Source: Candidatus Gastranaerophilales bacterium
GTDB taxonomy: Bacteria > Cyanobacteriota > Vampirovibrionia > Gastranaerophilales > Gastranaerophilaceae
Direction: 5' to 3'
Assembly: GCA_947624325.1 (NCBI GenBank)
Contig: CANQJT010000003.1
Coordinates: forward strand, 62,001 to 126,000
DNA length: 64,000 nt
Shown: piece by piece, positions 17,899-27,312 of the stretch
Layout: every line of letters starts with the position of its first letter
Numbering within the stretch: position 1 is the stretch's first letter
Made by a program: the position numbers and the translations under genes
Notes under the pieces: generated by a model
Seen by the model: only the letters and a program-made list of their open reading frames with translations
The model's database searches: none
Told to the model about the DNA's origin: nothing

Positions 17899-17934
17899 AA
17901 AAAGAGTGGAAACAATTTGTTTCCGCTCTTTTTG
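17899..17934 (+). terminator. intrinsic terminator of the TpsB-like gene
   Basis: A 14-bp stem (AAAGAGTGGAAACA with TGTTTCCGCTCTTT, one G-U pair, tiny loop) followed by TTTTTG, about 20 bases after the stop. Confidence 0.88.
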
Positions 17935-17950
17935 TGTATAATTGAAATAT

Positions 17951-17985
17951 AAAAAGGTTGCACAGGTATACCGTACATCCTTTTT
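17951..17985 (-). terminator. imperfect terminator of the small secreted-protein gene
   Basis: AAAAAGG and CCTTTTT arms enclose a partly paired interior with the palindrome GGTATACC. On the minus strand the hairpin begins four bases after the stop at 17989 and ends in a T run. Confidence 0.65.
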
Positions 17986-17988
17986 AAT

Positions 17989-18264
17989 TTAAATTATTGC
18001 TTTACCTTCGTACATATATTTTGTGCGTTCGTACTCATCTTCATGATACTGGCGCATTTCAATTTCCTGATATTTCTGAGGAGTTGATTCTCTTGGTTCT
18101 ATAAACGGCTGGGATTTATCTTTTCGTTTCCAATTAATTTTAAATCCGTCTAATAGTCCGTATTCTGTTTCTGTTTTATATGTTCCTACATTAAGTGCAA
18201 AACAAGGCGGTATTGAACCTAATAGGAATATTAATATAAAAAATATTGATAATTTCTTTTTCAT
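17989..18264 (-). CDS. small secreted protein of unknown function
   Basis: A 91-residue product from the ATG at 18264, which sits behind an AGGTG site; an in-frame GTG three codons upstream is less likely. The first 23 residues form a signal peptide (M-K-K-K-L, hydrophobic run, C-F-A-L). The mature part is about 68 residues, highly charged, with many Glu, Lys, Arg and Tyr. The cysteine near the signal end does not fit a lipobox clearly. No motif is recognised. It lies between the TpsB-like gene and the giant protein gene, downstream of the latter on the same strand, with its own terminator. Confidence 0.62.
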   Translation of the reverse strand: MKKKLSIFFILIFLLGSIPPCFALNVGTYKTETEYGLLDGFKINWKRKDKSQPFIEPRESTPQKYQEIEMRQYHEDEYERTKYMYEGKAII

Positions 18265-18314
18265 AATTTTCACCTACCCTAAACATTTTACTATATTTTT
18301 TTTCATGGGTAAAA

Positions 18315-21300
18315 TTATTCTTCTTCATTAGAATTATTTTCATTAGTTGAATTAATTTTTTCAGCTGCAAACTGATTAAATTTTTCAGTTGTATATTGTT
18401 TAAATTGGAAATATTTTCTGAAATATTCCTGTTTATCTTTAAAGGCTTGGCTCTGTTCGGGTATTGTGATTTCAGATGCTAAATTTGCCTGATTATCAAT
18501 AACTTCTAATCCTGCTCTTAAGTTATTAAAACTTTGACTAATCTCATTTCGCTGTTTACTTAATATTTGGGAACTTAATGGGAATAATGCATGATTTAAT
18601 ATAAAGTCATTGTCGCTAATATTTGTTTCTTTTACGATTTTGGAGGTTCTTAAGGCTTTTAAATAATTTTTAATAATTTTCGAATTTTTCCTTGGCAGGG
18701 TAGAAACTGTCATGTAATTTATAAAAGTTTTAAGTGCCTCATTCATCGAACTGAAATTAGGATTATCCTGATGTATAAATTTTTCTGTTAATTTATCTAT
18801 AAAATCTATATCATTATAATCGTTAACTATTTGATTTAAAGCTTTATCAAAGTATTTTACGGATTTATTAAGGTTAAAACCTGCCGTCAATGATTTTATT
18901 GCCTGAGCGGATAATCCTGTTTGGTCAAGGAATAATTTTAAAGTTTCATAATTATCTGCTTCATTTGCAAGCTGATATATTAAATAAGATAGTCCTTCAG
19001 AACTCAGAAGATTTTTTTGTGAACCGTCTTTCAGCAAAAGGTTATGGTATGGCAGTATAACTTTAAATTTAGAACTTATTCCGTTATGCTGATTTTCAAC
19101 CAAATCATATTGGATTTTTGTCTGCTCGGCTATATTTAATGCCATGAGAAGATACTGCTTTTTAAGATTAAATGCATTTTTATTTTTTATATCATTTCCT
19201 GATTTAATATCTTTTACTACTTCATTAAGCAAACATACGGGATTTTTAGTGATATGCCTGTAGATTGCAAAATCGGTAAAGATTTCTTCCGCTTGTTTTG
19301 TTTTATCACTTTCAGAGTCTTTCATATATTCTCTTATGTAATTTTTTAACCGCTGATATGCACCGTTTCTGTATTTTAGCTCAACCGAACCGTTTATGTA
19401 TGCACTCATATTTTCTCTTAATGAATTAAGTGTATCTTTTGCCCCTTGTTCTGTTGTTTCTATACTTCCTGTTTCCATATAGTTTTCAAATTGATTAATT
19501 ATTTTAGTGAGAGAGTCTTGTATTTGATTTGTGTCAGGTTCTTCATCACTGCTGTATATAATATCCAGAAATTCTTTTATTAAATCAGGATTAATATATC
19601 TTTTAAGTTGTTTTTCATTGCTTAAAATTATTGAGTAGATTTCTTCTATGAAATCCATTATTTCATTAATTTCAGCTTCACTGTTTTCATCATACGAAAT
19701 ATTCCTGCCTTCAAGCCAAGCATTAAAAATAAAGTTATTATCTAAAGAGTCTTTATGCTTTTTATATGCAGAGAGAAGTTTATTTAAATCTTTATTTATC
19801 TTAATGCTTTCAATATCCATATCTACTAAATTTAAGAAAGATTCAATATTGGTTTGTATATTTTCTTCTTTTAAAACAACAGGTTTGGGAAATGCCTGGC
19901 GCAGTTTATATTTTTGAAGTGCTTCTGCTTTGAAAGTTCTTACATGCCTTTGAATATCCATATCTGCCAGAGCTATATATAAGGCTCTGTATAATTCATC
20001 TGCACTGGACGGTTCTTCTTCGTTAGATACTCTGATGTTTTTCATAATAATATCGCTTGTGATAATTTTATCTAATCTTCTTTCGATAAAATTATTTTCG
20101 GCATTCAGCATCCTTATACAATCATAAGGATCAGGGTATTTAAGTCCTAAGTCTTCTTCTGTTACGGAATCAAAGAAGGCTTGAGTTGATTTTCTGTCGG
20201 AATTTTGAAGTTTTTTGATGGTATTAAGTACATCTTCATCTGTTTCCGGATTGTAATACCTGTCAATTGCCTTAACTAATATATGTTTAAATTCAGAATC
20301 CGAAAAACCTGAACTTGAGAAAGTTTTTATTTTAACTTCTTGTTCTAAAGTTTCTTTTACCAGATTTTTCATTTTTTCCGAATAATATATAGAAGCAAAA
20401 TTTTTATTATCAAATATTTTGTCTTGGGCTGCTAAATCAATCTTTTTAAATAAATATTCCTGCAAATCATCATAAGAACCGTCCCAATTTTGTTCGTAAT
20501 CATCCTGTTCAAAAATCATTTCATTTAATCTGTTTATTTCTTCAGGAGAAATGTTTAATTTATAGTTAGTTTTAAGATCATTAAAAATATTATCAATATC
20601 ATCTGATATAATTTTGTAAATTTGATCAAAAATAATATCTGATTTATTTACAATGAGTTTTAAAAGGTTTAAGTATCCGGTGAAAGCATCTTTTTTTATT
20701 TGCTCCAATTCTTCCGGTGTTTTTGCATAATAAACTGCTTCCGACCATCCTTTATTATTTGAAACACCTATTGATACCGATAATTTTTTAAGTATAAGTT
20801 TCAAAGGATCATTATCGGGCAGTTTTTCATAATCTTCTTTGGATTTTATTTCTTTTTTTATTCTTTTTAATATCGCTTCTGATTTTTGATATACAAGTTT
20901 ATCTATTTGTTCAAGAAAATCGGGTGATATATTTTCGTTATTCTTGCTGATTGCATCATCCAATGCTTGCAAATATCCGGCATGAGTCCGTTTTTCTATT
21001 GCAAATATATCATTAAGCATTTCTATAAGTTTTACATGCGAGTTAATCGGAACACCCGGTAAAATAATATCATTTACAAGCCCGAAGGTTTCATTATATT
21101 TTTTTGCAACTCCCGAAGCATATTTTAAATCTGATGCCATTAAACCTATTTTGTAACTGTCATCAACAATGAAACCGTCCTTCCAGCCATAGCCGTTTCC
21201 GTAGTCAGTATATTCCAATCCCGTATCTTCATTGTTCCACCAATATTCTTTTTCTGCTTCACCCCAGCTGTTATCAGTCCATAAAATATCTTTTTCTTCA

Positions 21301-24116
21301 GTATCTCCCGTTTTTGGATTTCTCATTTTTACGGGACTTACATCCGTTATATATTGAGCATGAAAAGCATAATCCGAATCATCCATGCTTGAACTTAAAA
21401 TTCCGCTTCCTTTTCCTTCTTTAATCTGGTTAATTGCTTTATCCAAATCAGTTTCTATATGGTAGGATTTGCCTGTCATTTGTTCAATTATTCTTAATTG
21501 TTCATTGCTTAAAAGTCCTGTTGAACCTTCTTCTCTTACCCAGTATTGTCCGTTTAACTTGCCTATGTATGAATATTGTTCTTCCATTTCTTTTGCTAAT
21601 AAACTGTTAATGAATTTATAATTTCGTTTCGCATATTTTCTCATATGTGTTAGCTGAGATTCGATTTTTGCATACAGTTCTTCTTCTTTGGGAGTAAAGT
21701 TAATTAATTTATTTGTTGCTTTTTGTTTTTCTTTAGGATTTTTTATATGTTCGGTTTCATTTAATATGGATTCTTTTTTAGATTTTATTAAGCAATACAA
21801 ATAATTAAGATCGTCATTAGAGAGAATTTCGTTATCTTTTTCCTGAAATTTTAATATAAGCGAAGTCGATGACGGAAAATGCCATTTTGATATAATTTGA
21901 TTATATTTGTCGGATAAATAATTAATATCTTCACTAAGATTTTTCATTATTTCATTTAAATCATCAGTTTTGTATGCAGTTATTAATTTGTTATAAGTTT
22001 CTTCTTGTATACCGTTATTTTGCTGTATAGATTCGTTAAAAGAAGATATTGTGTCATTAAAACAACTTAAAATTGAAGAATAGCCAAGAATTCTTGCCGC
22101 TTCACATAATACTTCCGTATCAGAAGAATCTGCCTGCTCTAATTCCTTTAATATTTTATTTATATATTCAATTACCGAGTCTTTGTCATTATCTATAAGT
22201 GAAATGTTTGCTATTGTGTCTTGAGTATTTGTATCTCCTGATTTTATTGCATCTATTGCCATTGAATAGGTTAATATTAAAACACTTTTTAAATTTTCAT
22301 TAAATAATAAGCCAAGAAAGTAATCTATTTTACTATGTAAATTATTTATGAATTTAATATCCTGTTGAAGTTCAGAAGTACAGCTGTTATCAACTTTATT
22401 GGTCAAATTATGCAGATAGTCAGAAAGCCTTAAATCTTGAGGAGGTAATTCTGACATTTTTTCATATCTTAATTTATAATTCGGCATTGTTATATCTGCT
22501 TCTATTGCGTTTCTATGAGCTTTTGCCGTATTAAATAATGTTTGATAATATCTGAATTTGCCGGATGGGGAATTATAATTCTTTGCTTGTTTTATTTTTA
22601 ATTCGCAATCGGAAAGTATTTGTATATAGGAATATATTTTTTCAATATCTTTTTCAAGTACTTCTTTATCGGCATTATCATTTTCCAAAATATAATTTTT
22701 AATTCTTTGTTCTTGGGCTTCTTTTGGAAGTTTTTTGGGAACCTGCTCTTCGTTATCAGAAGTATATCCGTTATAATATTTAATTAAATTCTTTTCCATT
22801 TCATTAATTTGTGAAGGGTTATAAGAAGGAAAAACTTGTCTTAAAATTTTTAACAATTCTGCACTTGTCTTATCCTTCAGCGGAAAATTTTTACTGAGTT
22901 TATAAGCTTGTTCTTTAAGCTCTTTTTTCTTTTTGTTTGTATTTTCAGCTTTTTCTATAAAAGCAATTTCTTGGATAATTGCTTTTAAAAAGTCTTTTTC
23001 TGCATATTTATCCGTAATGTAGCCAAACCAGCTTGTATCATCAAAAATTCCGTTATTAATGCTGTCAAATGCCGTATACCATTCTGTTTGAAGAGTTCCG
23101 TTACCGCTTGCATGGGCATTTTGCATCCAAATATGAGCTGATGCATCTAAAATTCTATATCCTCTTGATATTGCTTCTTCATAATCAATAAAAGGTTTTT
23201 CCAACGGGACTTTTTTACCGCTGTCCAAGTCTGTTATATCGTATACTTCCATATATGGGTTATTGCTTAATTCATCAAGTACTACATCCATATATCTGCT
23301 TTTATCTTCGTAGGCAAGAAGCTTTCTGCATATTGAAATGGCGGCACATATGCCTGATTGTCTTTGGTCTATTCCTTTTGTTGTTAAAACTTTGCTTTTT
23401 GGGGTTTTAACAAGCATATCTGCCAGCATTTCTTTTATTATTTGTATTTTTTTGTTCTCTAAATCCGGATTTATTTCGTATTTATTACCGAGTAAATAAA
23501 GGAATTTTTTTAAGCATTCTTTTTTAGTGTCATAAGTAGTTTCGGATGAAGTTAGCAGATATATAAAATTTTCATCCAAATCTTTTAATTCGGTTTCTTT
23601 TTCAGCTTTTGTTTTATTGGGGAATTCTTTAGTATATTGTTTTTTTAATGCGGTATTTAATCTTTTTCTTAAATCTAATATTTCTTTTTGGACGGGTGAT
23701 AATTCTTTGTAAACAGGTGATGATGTATATTGTTTAACTTCTTCGATTAAATCTTTATCGCCGTTATTTTTTTCTAAAGTTTCACTTGCACTAATAAGAG
23801 TCTGATTTAATATTGTTTCCCAATTTGTATTTTGTGTTTCTTGTTTGTTATCAGTATTTTGCGGATTTATACTCTTTGAATATTCAGAAAATTCATCTAT
23901 TCCGTATGCTCTGTTTCTTGCTGTATCCAATAAGGCTTTGATGCTTGTATTTGTCGGATTTGCCGCAATATTTTGCAGGGCTGTATAAATGTTTAGTTTT
24001 TGATTTTCTCCGATAGGAGCAGTTCCGTATTTAAGTTCTTTTATGGTATTTATATCTTTTCTTACTCCTTTAAAGGAATAATTACAGGGTATCTGATTAA
24101 TTCTTGTTATTCTCAT
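18315..24116 (-). CDS. giant protein with split papain-like (C1-type) cysteine peptidase motifs
   Basis: A 1933-residue protein without a classical signal peptide. Three papain-family motifs are visible: Gln251-(5)-Cys257 in D-Q-R-Q-S-G-I-C-A-A (same spacing as papain Gln19-Cys25), His919 in F-H-A-Q-Y-I, and Asn949 in T-D-N-S-W-G-E, the classic N-S-W-G signature. Cys and His are about 660 residues apart, against about 135 in papain, so a long helical, Lys/Glu/Asn-rich insertion would split the domain. After residue 1000 come some 900 residues of predicted helix and coiled coil. The N-terminus (M-R-I-T ... S-F-K-G) resembles that of the GNAT protein at 26285. It could be a large secreted or cell-associated protease or effector; function and substrate are unknown. 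Confidence 0.75.
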   Translation of the reverse strand: MRITRINQIPCNYSFKGVRKDINTIKELKYGTAPIGENQKLNIYTALQNIAANPTNTSIKALLDTARNRAYGIDEFSEYSKSINPQNTDNKQETQNTNWETILNQTLISASETLEKNNGDKDLIEEVKQYTSSPVYKELSPVQKEILDLRKRLNTALKKQYTKEFPNKTKAEKETELKDLDENFIYLLTSSETTYDTKKECLKKFLYLLGNKYEINPDLENKKIQIIKEMLADMLVKTPKSKVLTTKGIDQRQSGICAAISICRKLLAYEDKSRYMDVVLDELSNNPYMEVYDITDLDSGKKVPLEKPFIDYEEAISRGYRILDASAHIWMQNAHASGNGTLQTEWYTAFDSINNGIFDDTSWFGYITDKYAEKDFLKAIIQEIAFIEKAENTNKKKKELKEQAYKLSKNFPLKDKTSAELLKILRQVFPSYNPSQINEMEKNLIKYYNGYTSDNEEQVPKKLPKEAQEQRIKNYILENDNADKEVLEKDIEKIYSYIQILSDCELKIKQAKNYNSPSGKFRYYQTLFNTAKAHRNAIEADITMPNYKLRYEKMSELPPQDLRLSDYLHNLTNKVDNSCTSELQQDIKFINNLHSKIDYFLGLLFNENLKSVLILTYSMAIDAIKSGDTNTQDTIANISLIDNDKDSVIEYINKILKELEQADSSDTEVLCEAARILGYSSILSCFNDTISSFNESIQQNNGIQEETYNKLITAYKTDDLNEIMKNLSEDINYLSDKYNQIISKWHFPSSTSLILKFQEKDNEILSNDDLNYLYCLIKSKKESILNETEHIKNPKEKQKATNKLINFTPKEEELYAKIESQLTHMRKYAKRNYKFINSLLAKEMEEQYSYIGKLNGQYWVREEGSTGLLSNEQLRIIEQMTGKSYHIETDLDKAINQIKEGKGSGILSSSMDDSDYAFHAQYITDVSPVKMRNPKTGDTEEKDILWTDNSWGEAEKEYWWNNEDTGLEYTDYGNGYGWKDGFIVDDSYKIGLMASDLKYASGVAKKYNETFGLVNDIILPGVPINSHVKLIEMLNDIFAIEKRTHAGYLQALDDAISKNNENISPDFLEQIDKLVYQKSEAILKRIKKEIKSKEDYEKLPDNDPLKLILKKLSVSIGVSNNKGWSEAVYYAKTPEELEQIKKDAFTGYLNLLKLIVNKSDIIFDQIYKIISDDIDNIFNDLKTNYKLNISPEEINRLNEMIFEQDDYEQNWDGSYDDLQEYLFKKIDLAAQDKIFDNKNFASIYYSEKMKNLVKETLEQEVKIKTFSSSGFSDSEFKHILVKAIDRYYNPETDEDVLNTIKKLQNSDRKSTQAFFDSVTEEDLGLKYPDPYDCIRMLNAENNFIERRLDKIITSDIIMKNIRVSNEEEPSSADELYRALYIALADMDIQRHVRTFKAEALQKYKLRQAFPKPVVLKEENIQTNIESFLNLVDMDIESIKINKDLNKLLSAYKKHKDSLDNNFIFNAWLEGRNISYDENSEAEINEIMDFIEEIYSIILSNEKQLKRYINPDLIKEFLDIIYSSDEEPDTNQIQDSLTKIINQFENYMETGSIETTEQGAKDTLNSLRENMSAYINGSVELKYRNGAYQRLKNYIREYMKDSESDKTKQAEEIFTDFAIYRHITKNPVCLLNEVVKDIKSGNDIKNKNAFNLKKQYLLMALNIAEQTKIQYDLVENQHNGISSKFKVILPYHNLLLKDGSQKNLLSSEGLSYLIYQLANEADNYETLKLFLDQTGLSAQAIKSLTAGFNLNKSVKYFDKALNQIVNDYNDIDFIDKLTEKFIHQDNPNFSSMNEALKTFINYMTVSTLPRKNSKIIKNYLKALRTSKIVKETNISDNDFILNHALFPLSSQILSKQRNEISQSFNNLRAGLEVIDNQANLASEITIPEQSQAFKDKQEYFRKYFQFKQYTTEKFNQFAAEKINSTNENNSNEEE

Positions 24117-24198
24117 ATTATATCCTTATCGCATACTGTAAGTATTAATTATGAGAATATTTTTTTTTGTTACGAGCCTTTATTTATATTAACAATTA

Positions 24199-24801
24199 TT
24201 AACTTATTAATTCAACTAATCCCGTAGAATGGTCAAAGTGGCACTTTGCAATATACAAATTTTTATTTTCAACTGCAGTTCTTATAATTTTAGATTTCTG
24301 CATTAAAGTTTCTTCAACCCAAATTGTATGTTGCCGGGCAAAAAAGTTGTGGCATGTTATATCTTCATCCTTATCTAAAACAGGGTAAACACATGACATT
24401 ATTGATTTAAAATCTTCTGTTTGTTCAGGGTAGTGCTCTTTTGCATATTTCATAACACCGCAATCATCATGCCCGAGAAGTATTAAAAGAGGAACATTTA
24501 ATTTTTTAACGGCATATTCAATGCTTTCAATAACATTGTCTCCGGCAGTTATGCCTGCAACTCTTACAACAAAAAGTTCACCTATTCCGCAGTCAAAAAT
24601 TATTTCAGGTACTACTCTTGAGTCTGAACAACTTAAGACAACAGCATAAGGCTCCTGATGAAATGCGTATTTCCTTAATGTATCTAAACACATATTTTTA
24701 GCTGTAGGGGTAGAATTTATAAAATTTAAATTTCCTTTTAAAAGTTTTAAAAGTTCTTTCTTTGAATTGAAAGGTATATTTTCAGGCAGTTTTATGTCCA
24801 T
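24199..24801 (-). CDS. beta-class carbonic anhydrase
   Basis: Interconverts CO2 and bicarbonate with a zinc ion. From the ATG at 24801, which has a strong GGAGG site, the product is 200 residues; the longer frame from 24849 has no ribosome site. Zinc ligands Cys58, His111 and Cys114 and the Asp60-Arg62 pair (C-S-D-S-R, H-D-D-C-G) are all present, so it should be active. It is transcribed ahead of the giant-protein gene on the same strand with an 82-base gap. It probably supplies bicarbonate for carboxylations. Confidence 0.93.
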   Translation of the reverse strand: MDIKLPENIPFNSKKELLKLLKGNLNFINSTPTAKNMCLDTLRKYAFHQEPYAVVLSCSDSRVVPEIIFDCGIGELFVVRVAGITAGDNVIESIEYAVKKLNVPLLILLGHDDCGVMKYAKEHYPEQTEDFKSIMSCVYPVLDKDEDITCHNFFARQHTIWVEETLMQKSKIIRTAVENKNLYIAKCHFDHSTGLVELIS

Positions 24802-24921
24802 TTTTTTCCTCCGTATTAAAATTGTAAAATTTGTACACTTTTTATGCAATATTTTTTATAATAAAAGTGTCAAAACAAAAATTTACGACATTAAATTATT
24901 TTAACAACAGGAGATATTTAA

Positions 24922-25578
24922 ATGTCTGATAATATGTATCAAAAACAAAGAAATAAAAAACTTGGAGATAGAGTTGTTAATGAATTGAAAAAAAGATATT
25001 TTGATGCTTATTACTTTGATAGTGCAAAAGAAGCCCTTGAAAAAGCAATAGAACTTATTCCTCATGATAAAACTATAGCTTGGGGCGGTTCTATGTCCAT
25101 TATAGAATGCGGTCTTCTTGACCATATATTGAAAAATGATTACAAGGTTATAAACAGAGATACCGCCAGAAATCAGGAGGAAAAAGACTTGCTGTTAAAG
25201 CAGTCTCTTACAAGTTATACATATTTAATGGGAACTAATGCAATAAGCGAACAAGGTGAGCTTGTAAATATAGATTGTATCGGAAACAGAACTGCGGCAT
25301 TAATGTTCGGGCCTGAACAGGTGATAATTATTTCAGGCATGAATAAAGTAATGCCAACATTGGATAGCGCCGTAAAAAGGGCAAGAAATTATGCAGCGCC
25401 TACAAATATGCAAAGAGTTGCAGGCAGTGGGTTAAGACAAACTCCATGCTATAGTATGGGAAGCTGTTTTGATTGTGTTTCAAAAGATTCAATATGCTCT
25501 CATATTGTTATAACAAGACTTTGCAATCCTGTTAAAAGAATTAAAGTTATATTGACGGGTGAAAGTTTAGGATTTTAA
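24922..25578 (+). CDS. LUD-domain protein (LutC/YkgG-like)
   Basis: A 218-residue protein of the LUD (DUF162) family. The motif W-G-G-S-M-S-I-I-E-C-G-L near residue 53 and the stretch G-T-N-A-I-S-E-Q-G-E-L-V-N-I-D, followed by G-N-R-T-A-A-L-M-F-G-P, are the hallmark strands of the domain. Family members such as LutC take part in lactate oxidation with iron-sulfur partners, but no lutA or lutB is nearby. Five or six cysteines near the C-terminus (C-Y-S-M-G-S-C-F-D-C-V) could bind a metal. The ribosome site AGGAG is eight to nine bases upstream. Its stop interlocks with that of the convergent GNAT gene (TTAA). Confidence 0.82.
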   Translation: MSDNMYQKQRNKKLGDRVVNELKKRYFDAYYFDSAKEALEKAIELIPHDKTIAWGGSMSIIECGLLDHILKNDYKVINRDTARNQEEKDLLLKQSLTSYTYLMGTNAISEQGELVNIDCIGNRTAALMFGPEQVIIISGMNKVMPTLDSAVKRARNYAAPTNMQRVAGSGLRQTPCYSMGSCFDCVSKDSICSHIVITRLCNPVKRIKVILTGESLGF

Positions 25579-26285
25579 AATTCTTCGCAATATTTTTTAC
25601 TGTACTTGGCTTGAAATTTCTTGGCATTTTCAGGTGTTAAAAGCATATTAACAGTTTCCGGGAATAAGAAGGGAAGATTCTTTTTTAAAGCTAAATTTAC
25701 CTTTTCTTCTGTTTTCTTTTGAATGCAGGTAAATCCGCATTTTTTATAAAAAGGTACAGGATTTTCATTTGCCCTGTATTTAGAAGCATAACTGTCAAAT
25801 CCGTCAGATGCCATAAGCCAGACTGCGCCATGTCTGTTAACTTTTTTACTGTGTTCTATTGCTTCATTAATAAGGGTAGAACCTATGCCTGAATATTTAT
25901 CGCCCATTATGGATCTCAATGCGGTAATTTTGGGAATTCCTTTATCTTTTAAGTTTTCGGGGACATTATCGCATTCGGGCAAATAACCGTTATCGCTGAT
26001 GTTCATATAACCTGCGAGTTTCCCTTTTACTCTGACCTCATATTTAGGGTAATTTTTATGCTTTAATAAGTCTGCATATATAATATCTCCGTTAGTTTTA
26101 TCAATAAGATAAACGGTTTTAATTTTCCTGCATTTTTCAATTCCAAAATCAGGCATTATGCTGACCGGGTGCGGAAAATCCTCTCGAGTTTGAAGCACAT
26201 ATTCATTTTGTTTAGAATTTACTTCTTTTGCTTTTTTTGCTCTAAAAACAGGATTATAATAATTTAATACGGGTGATATTTTCAT
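25575..26285 (-). CDS. GNAT-type acetyltransferase-like protein
   Basis: A 236-residue protein whose central part resembles a GNAT N-acetyltransferase: D-K-Y-S-G-I-G-S-T-L-I-N matches the acetyl-CoA loop (R/Q-x-x-G-x-G/A) and N-P-V-P-F-Y-K-K-C-G-F is the usual C-terminal motif. The N-terminal 20 residues (M-K-I-S ... V-F-R-A) look like those of the giant protein upstream, and the first 40 residues are outside the domain. The acceptor substrate is unknown. The stop codon shares the tetranucleotide TTAA with the LUD gene. The gene is separated from the flagellar cluster by a terminator. Confidence 0.7.
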   Translation of the reverse strand: MKISPVLNYYNPVFRAKKAKEVNSKQNEYVLQTREDFPHPVSIMPDFGIEKCRKIKTVYLIDKTNGDIIYADLLKHKNYPKYEVRVKGKLAGYMNISDNGYLPECDNVPENLKDKGIPKITALRSIMGDKYSGIGSTLINEAIEHSKKVNRHGAVWLMASDGFDSYASKYRANENPVPFYKKCGFTCIQKKTEEKVNLALKKNLPFLFPETVNMLLTPENAKKFQAKYSKKYCEEF

Positions 26286-26345
26286 TTTTTTACCTTATGT
26301 TTTATTGAAAACAAAAAATAAAAAAATTTGTTATAAAAGAAAAAG

Positions 26346-26370
26346 GCTTTACAAATAAAATTTGTAAAGC
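26346..26370 (-). terminator. intrinsic terminator after the flagellar cluster
   Basis: A perfect 10-bp stem (GCTTTACAAA with TTTGTAAAGC, five-base loop). On the minus strand it is followed by CTTTTTCTTTT, the run expected of a Rho-independent terminator. It lies downstream of two other inverted repeats in the same gap. Confidence 0.8.
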
Positions 26371-26372
26371 GC

Positions 26373-26458
26373 ATGACATTGTTACTTTTTTCCGAATTAT
26401 GTCATTAAATTCTTTTTGTAATTTTCACGGGTTTACTGAAAATGTTGGTGAAAATTAC
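26373..26458. repeat. two adjacent inverted repeats with 19-base loops
   Basis: The first has 7-bp arms ATGACAT/ATGTCAT (26373-26405) around a 19-base loop. The second has 11-bp arms GTAATTTTCAC/GTGAAAATTAC (26418-26458), also around 19 bases. The core ATTTTCAC...GTGAAAAT matches the first hairpin of the dispersed repeat, followed by a similar CGA. Neither has a T run, so they are not simple terminators. Confidence 0.55.
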
Positions 26459-26472
26459 GATACCTGATTATA

Positions 26473-27312
26473 TTAATTACTGCTCATTAACTCTATAGCA
26501 TTCTGTAATAAGGTTTTATGTGATTTTACCATTTGATCCGCAAGAGTTAACTGCATTTGAGCTTGATTATAATAAGCGGTGTTTGCATCAAAATCAACAT
26601 TTGAAAGTTCAATTAATCCGCTTCTTACTTCGCCTCTTCCTACAACGGGCTTGCCTGATTCTTCAGTCTCTATAAATTGTCCGTCTGAAACTTGGAAAAG
26701 TTTTTGCGGATTATGGAAATTTATAATCGCCACTTTATATAAAGGAGTCATAACCTTTCCGCCGTCTGCTTTACCGTATAAAATACCGTCATCTTTAAAT
26801 TCAAATTCTTCATATTTTCCAAGATATTTGCCGTTAGAAGGGTCAATCCATAATTTAATATTTGTAGTGGGAACTGATGCGGCACCGCCGTCAAATGCTG
26901 TATCTACGAAAGATTCCGCATCAACGGGTTTTGCACCGTTCATAATTTCACCTTTATCGTTTAATATATAACCTTGAACGGCTTGTCCGTCAGAACTTCT
27001 GTATACACCTTCGCCGTCAAATTTAAATTCCCCGAGACGAGTATATACTATTCTTCCTTTATCGTTTCTCAATACGAAATAGCCGTTTCCTTCAAGAAAT
27101 ATATTTTCATCCGATGTACCGGGTGAAGATTTACCTTGGCTTATATTTCTTAATTCCCCGTTTGACATTGAGCCGTCTAAAAATGTTTTAAACGTAAATT
27201 GTTTTTCTCTGTACCCCGGAGTATAGACATTTACAAGGTTTTCGGTTATGTCATTTATCCACAGCCTTGTAGTTTTTTGTGTGTTTAAAGCTGTAATAAA
27301 ACCGTCACGCAT
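26473..27312 (-). CDS. flagellar hook/basal-body rod protein (FlgE/FlgF/FlgG family)
   Basis: A 279-residue axial protein of the flagellum. The N-terminal segment has the rod/hook start with N-D-I-T-E-N-L-V-N-V-Y-T-P-G-Y-R-E. The middle carries the family strand G-N-G-Y-F-V-L-R-N-D-K-G-R-I-V-Y-T-R-L-G-E-F. The C-terminus shows the coiled D-F-D-A-N-T-A-Y-Y-N-Q-A-Q-M-Q-L-T-L-A-D-Q-M-V-K-S-H-K-T segment that packs with other rod proteins. The length is near FlgF/FlgG and short of typical FlgE; its place after a FliK-like gene would suit a hook protein. It starts one base within the end of the upstream gene. Confidence 0.85.
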   Translation of the reverse strand: MRDGFITALNTQKTTRLWINDITENLVNVYTPGYREKQFTFKTFLDGSMSNGELRNISQGKSSPGTSDENIFLEGNGYFVLRNDKGRIVYTRLGEFKFDGEGVYRSSDGQAVQGYILNDKGEIMNGAKPVDAESFVDTAFDGGAASVPTTNIKLWIDPSNGKYLGKYEEFEFKDDGILYGKADGGKVMTPLYKVAIINFHNPQKLFQVSDGQFIETEESGKPVVGRGEVRSGLIELSNVDFDANTAYYNQAQMQLTLADQMVKSHKTLLQNAIELMSSN

